Shown: positions 62,868 through 64,000 of the stretch, piece by piece | Layout of the letters: each line of letters opens with the position of its first letter | How positions within the stretch are numbered: position 1 is the first letter of the stretch | Source of the DNA: Saliniplasma sp046497075 | Lineage (GTDB): Archaea > Thermoplasmatota > Thermoplasmata > Halarchaeoplasmatales > Halarchaeoplasmataceae | Assembly (NCBI GenBank): GCA_046497075.1 | Contig: JAWOGF010000050.1 | Span: 25,262-89,261, forward strand | Reading direction: 5' to 3' | Length of the DNA stretch: 64,000 nucleotides | Made by a program: the position numbers and the translations under genes | Notes under the pieces: generated by a model | Databases searched by the model: none | What the model was told of the DNA's origin: nothing | What the model saw: the letters and a program-made list of their open reading frames with translations, nothing else

Positions 62868-63890
62868 TCAAGTCCCAGATTCTTGTTCCTTGAACCTGCC
62901 GAATTTGAACTCACATTTGGACTGGACCTTAGAACCGACAAGATAGCCGACTATAAGATATCCTATCACGAAAAAAAGCCATAATATCCCGATCTTCCCA
63001 ACAACCGCAGTGAACCCTAATATTGCTGAAAGAGTTACATCCAGTAATATCGTTTTCCTATGATGGATTGCCTTTTCCTTCGTGGCAAATCTATACATGA
63101 CGAAGGCCTGTGAGGGAATACCATACGCAAGTAAGAACACTAGATAATATACATTGTGGGAGAGTATATATGGTAGGAAACAGACGATCACAAATGAAGC
63201 TTTTAAAGCTAGCCCGTATATAAAATAGGGATGAGTAACGCTGATCTTTTTGTTATTTTTCACCCCAGTAACAACGGCTAGGCTTTTTACCCCAACACTT
63301 CTGTCTGCATTCACGTCCTTAAAGCCATTTTCCCACTGTGCAAAGGCAGTGGGTGCAAAGATCACTATCCCGATAAATATCCATGTATATGTTGTCGGCA
63401 TGCCTCCTATTGCAAAAACGCCGAAAAGTACTGTGAATGCATAGGAAACGGAAAACGAATAATCATATGAGATGAGATATTCTTTTCCTTTCCACCCATA
63501 CCAGATTAGCCATAGAAACGATTGTATGAAACATACTAGAGTTAATAAAACGTAGAAGAGGTCCAAGAACAATGCCAACCCTAAAACCCACATCATGCAG
63601 AAGAAGATGGACCCGTAAACAAAATTTTTCGCCATTTTTTCGGACAGAACACCCTCTGTAACTGGATTTCTCGATGGTACGTATGTGTTCGAGTCCAGTA
63701 CCGTGTCACCCTTGGCTATGTACACGTTAAGTGCCATATGTGCTACCGTAGAGTATATCGTGATGTACACAATATGTTGCCAACCCAAAACAGCAGTAGA
63801 AGTAAGGGCACCTATGAGTATGATCGCACCAGTTGTGGTGATTCCTTGAGTCCTGCCCATATCTGCGAAGGCTCTCAGTGTTTCGAACAC
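62868..63890 (-). CDS. UbiA-family prenyltransferase (copy 3)
   Basis: 340 aa, about nine spans. First Asp motif is modified (NVYIAKGDTVLDSNTYVPSRNPVTEG), the second is FKDVNADRSVGVKSL. The insertion in the first motif and the SRNPVTEG stretch set it apart from both other copies. Start GTG 63890 has a long TATA-like element (63907-63922) about 25 nt upstream, a leaderless arrangement; ATG 63857 is the alternative. It lies ~220 bp upstream of the small-gene/UbiA operon. Confidence 0.82.
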   Translation of the reverse strand: MFETLRAFADMGRTQGITTTGAIILIGALTSTAVLGWQHIVYITIYSTVAHMALNVYIAKGDTVLDSNTYVPSRNPVTEGVLSEKMAKNFVYGSIFFCMMWVLGLALFLDLFYVLLTLVCFIQSFLWLIWYGWKGKEYLISYDYSFSVSYAFTVLFGVFAIGGMPTTYTWIFIGIVIFAPTAFAQWENGFKDVNADRSVGVKSLAVVTGVKNNKKISVTHPYFIYGLALKASFVIVCFLPYILSHNVYYLVFLLAYGIPSQAFVMYRFATKEKAIHHRKTILLDVTLSAILGFTAVVGKIGILWLFFVIGYLIVGYLVGSKVQSKCEFKFGRFKEQESGT

Positions 63891-63906
63891 AAATTTCCGA
63901 ATTAAG

Positions 63907-63922
63907 TTTATATATATAAATA
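63907..63922 (-). promoter_or_regulatory. TATA box for UbiA copy 3
   Basis: A 14-bp A/T-only TATATATA-type block centred 25 nt before GTG 63890, the position expected for a leaderless archaeal transcript. The remaining bases to the window end hold no other feature I can support. Confidence 0.5.
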
Positions 63923-64000
63923 ATATCCCTTCATCTATGTTTAAACCGATCCCGTAGAGATAATGGTATAGCCGGTAATTTCGATAAGGTGATGTATTAT

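Overview
The window looks like one contiguous piece of an archaeal chromosome, most likely a mesophilic member of the Thermoplasmatota/Euryarchaeota (a sediment-type lineage such as MBG-D would fit, but this is inference). Archaeal marks are: isopentenyl phosphate kinase, type 2 IPP isomerase and GGPP synthase; a fibrillarin-like methyltransferase; a tRNA-Glu with a bulge-helix-bulge intron; A/T-rich TATA boxes about 25-30 nt before many start codons (leaderless genes); a DUF835 domain; an HTH_10 (Bat-type) regulator; and a PGF-CTERM sorting signal. No rRNA, CRISPR array, transposase or integrase was seen.

Layout. 1-4.7 kb: two huge Glu/Lys-rich coiled-coil proteins, the first cut by the window edge. 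4.7-7.8 kb: isoprenoid genes (GGPP synthase, IPP isomerase, IP kinase and an unlisted 53-aa gene). 8-14 kb: NAD-dependent epimerase, membrane export protein, zinc-ribbon peptide, DASS transporter with a USP-like partner, aminotransferase with fibrillarin. 13.9-14.2 kb: tRNA-Glu(TTC) with a 24-nt intron, its 3' end duplicated 177 bp downstream around a hairpin-rich stretch. 14.3-20 kb: ABC-F ATPase and a glycyl-radical enzyme with its activase. 20.2-22.3 kb: a DnaA-like AAA+ ATPase fused to DUF835, the most unusual gene here. 22-38 kb: housekeeping and membrane genes (Na+/Ca2+ exchanger, TraB family, DUF368, PHP, DUF447, roadblock, amidohydrolase, GcvH, SHMT, CBS protein with a hibernation-factor-like tail, HDAC-like amidohydrolase, DPH6-like ligase, ferritin-like protein, TldD/TldE).

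38-42.3 kb is a decaying accessory zone: a HEPN remnant full of short perfect hairpins, a GC-rich DUF4386 gene that looks imported, an HTH_10 regulator, a quinone-oxidoreductase/flavodoxin pair and a broken oxidoreductase copy. 42.3-52.2 kb: a 2,204-aa secreted gingipain-type (C25) protein, divergent from a 1,066-aa HTH-ATPase-TPR regulator.

52.7-63.9 kb: a membrane-lipid or pigment cluster with three UbiA prenyltransferases, a CrtI-like FAD oxidoreductase, a GT1 glycosyltransferase, a nucleotidyltransferase and a sulfotransferase. A PGF-CTERM surface-protein gene sits inside it, flanked by about 236-bp direct repeats that copy the junction between a UbiA gene and the CrtI-like gene, as expected from integration of a roughly 3.1-kb circle by homologous recombination. 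Six small genes or remnants not obvious from long reading frames are annotated (7585-7746, 7964-8101, 9833-9958, 38169-38447, 53791-53974, 62502-62651).
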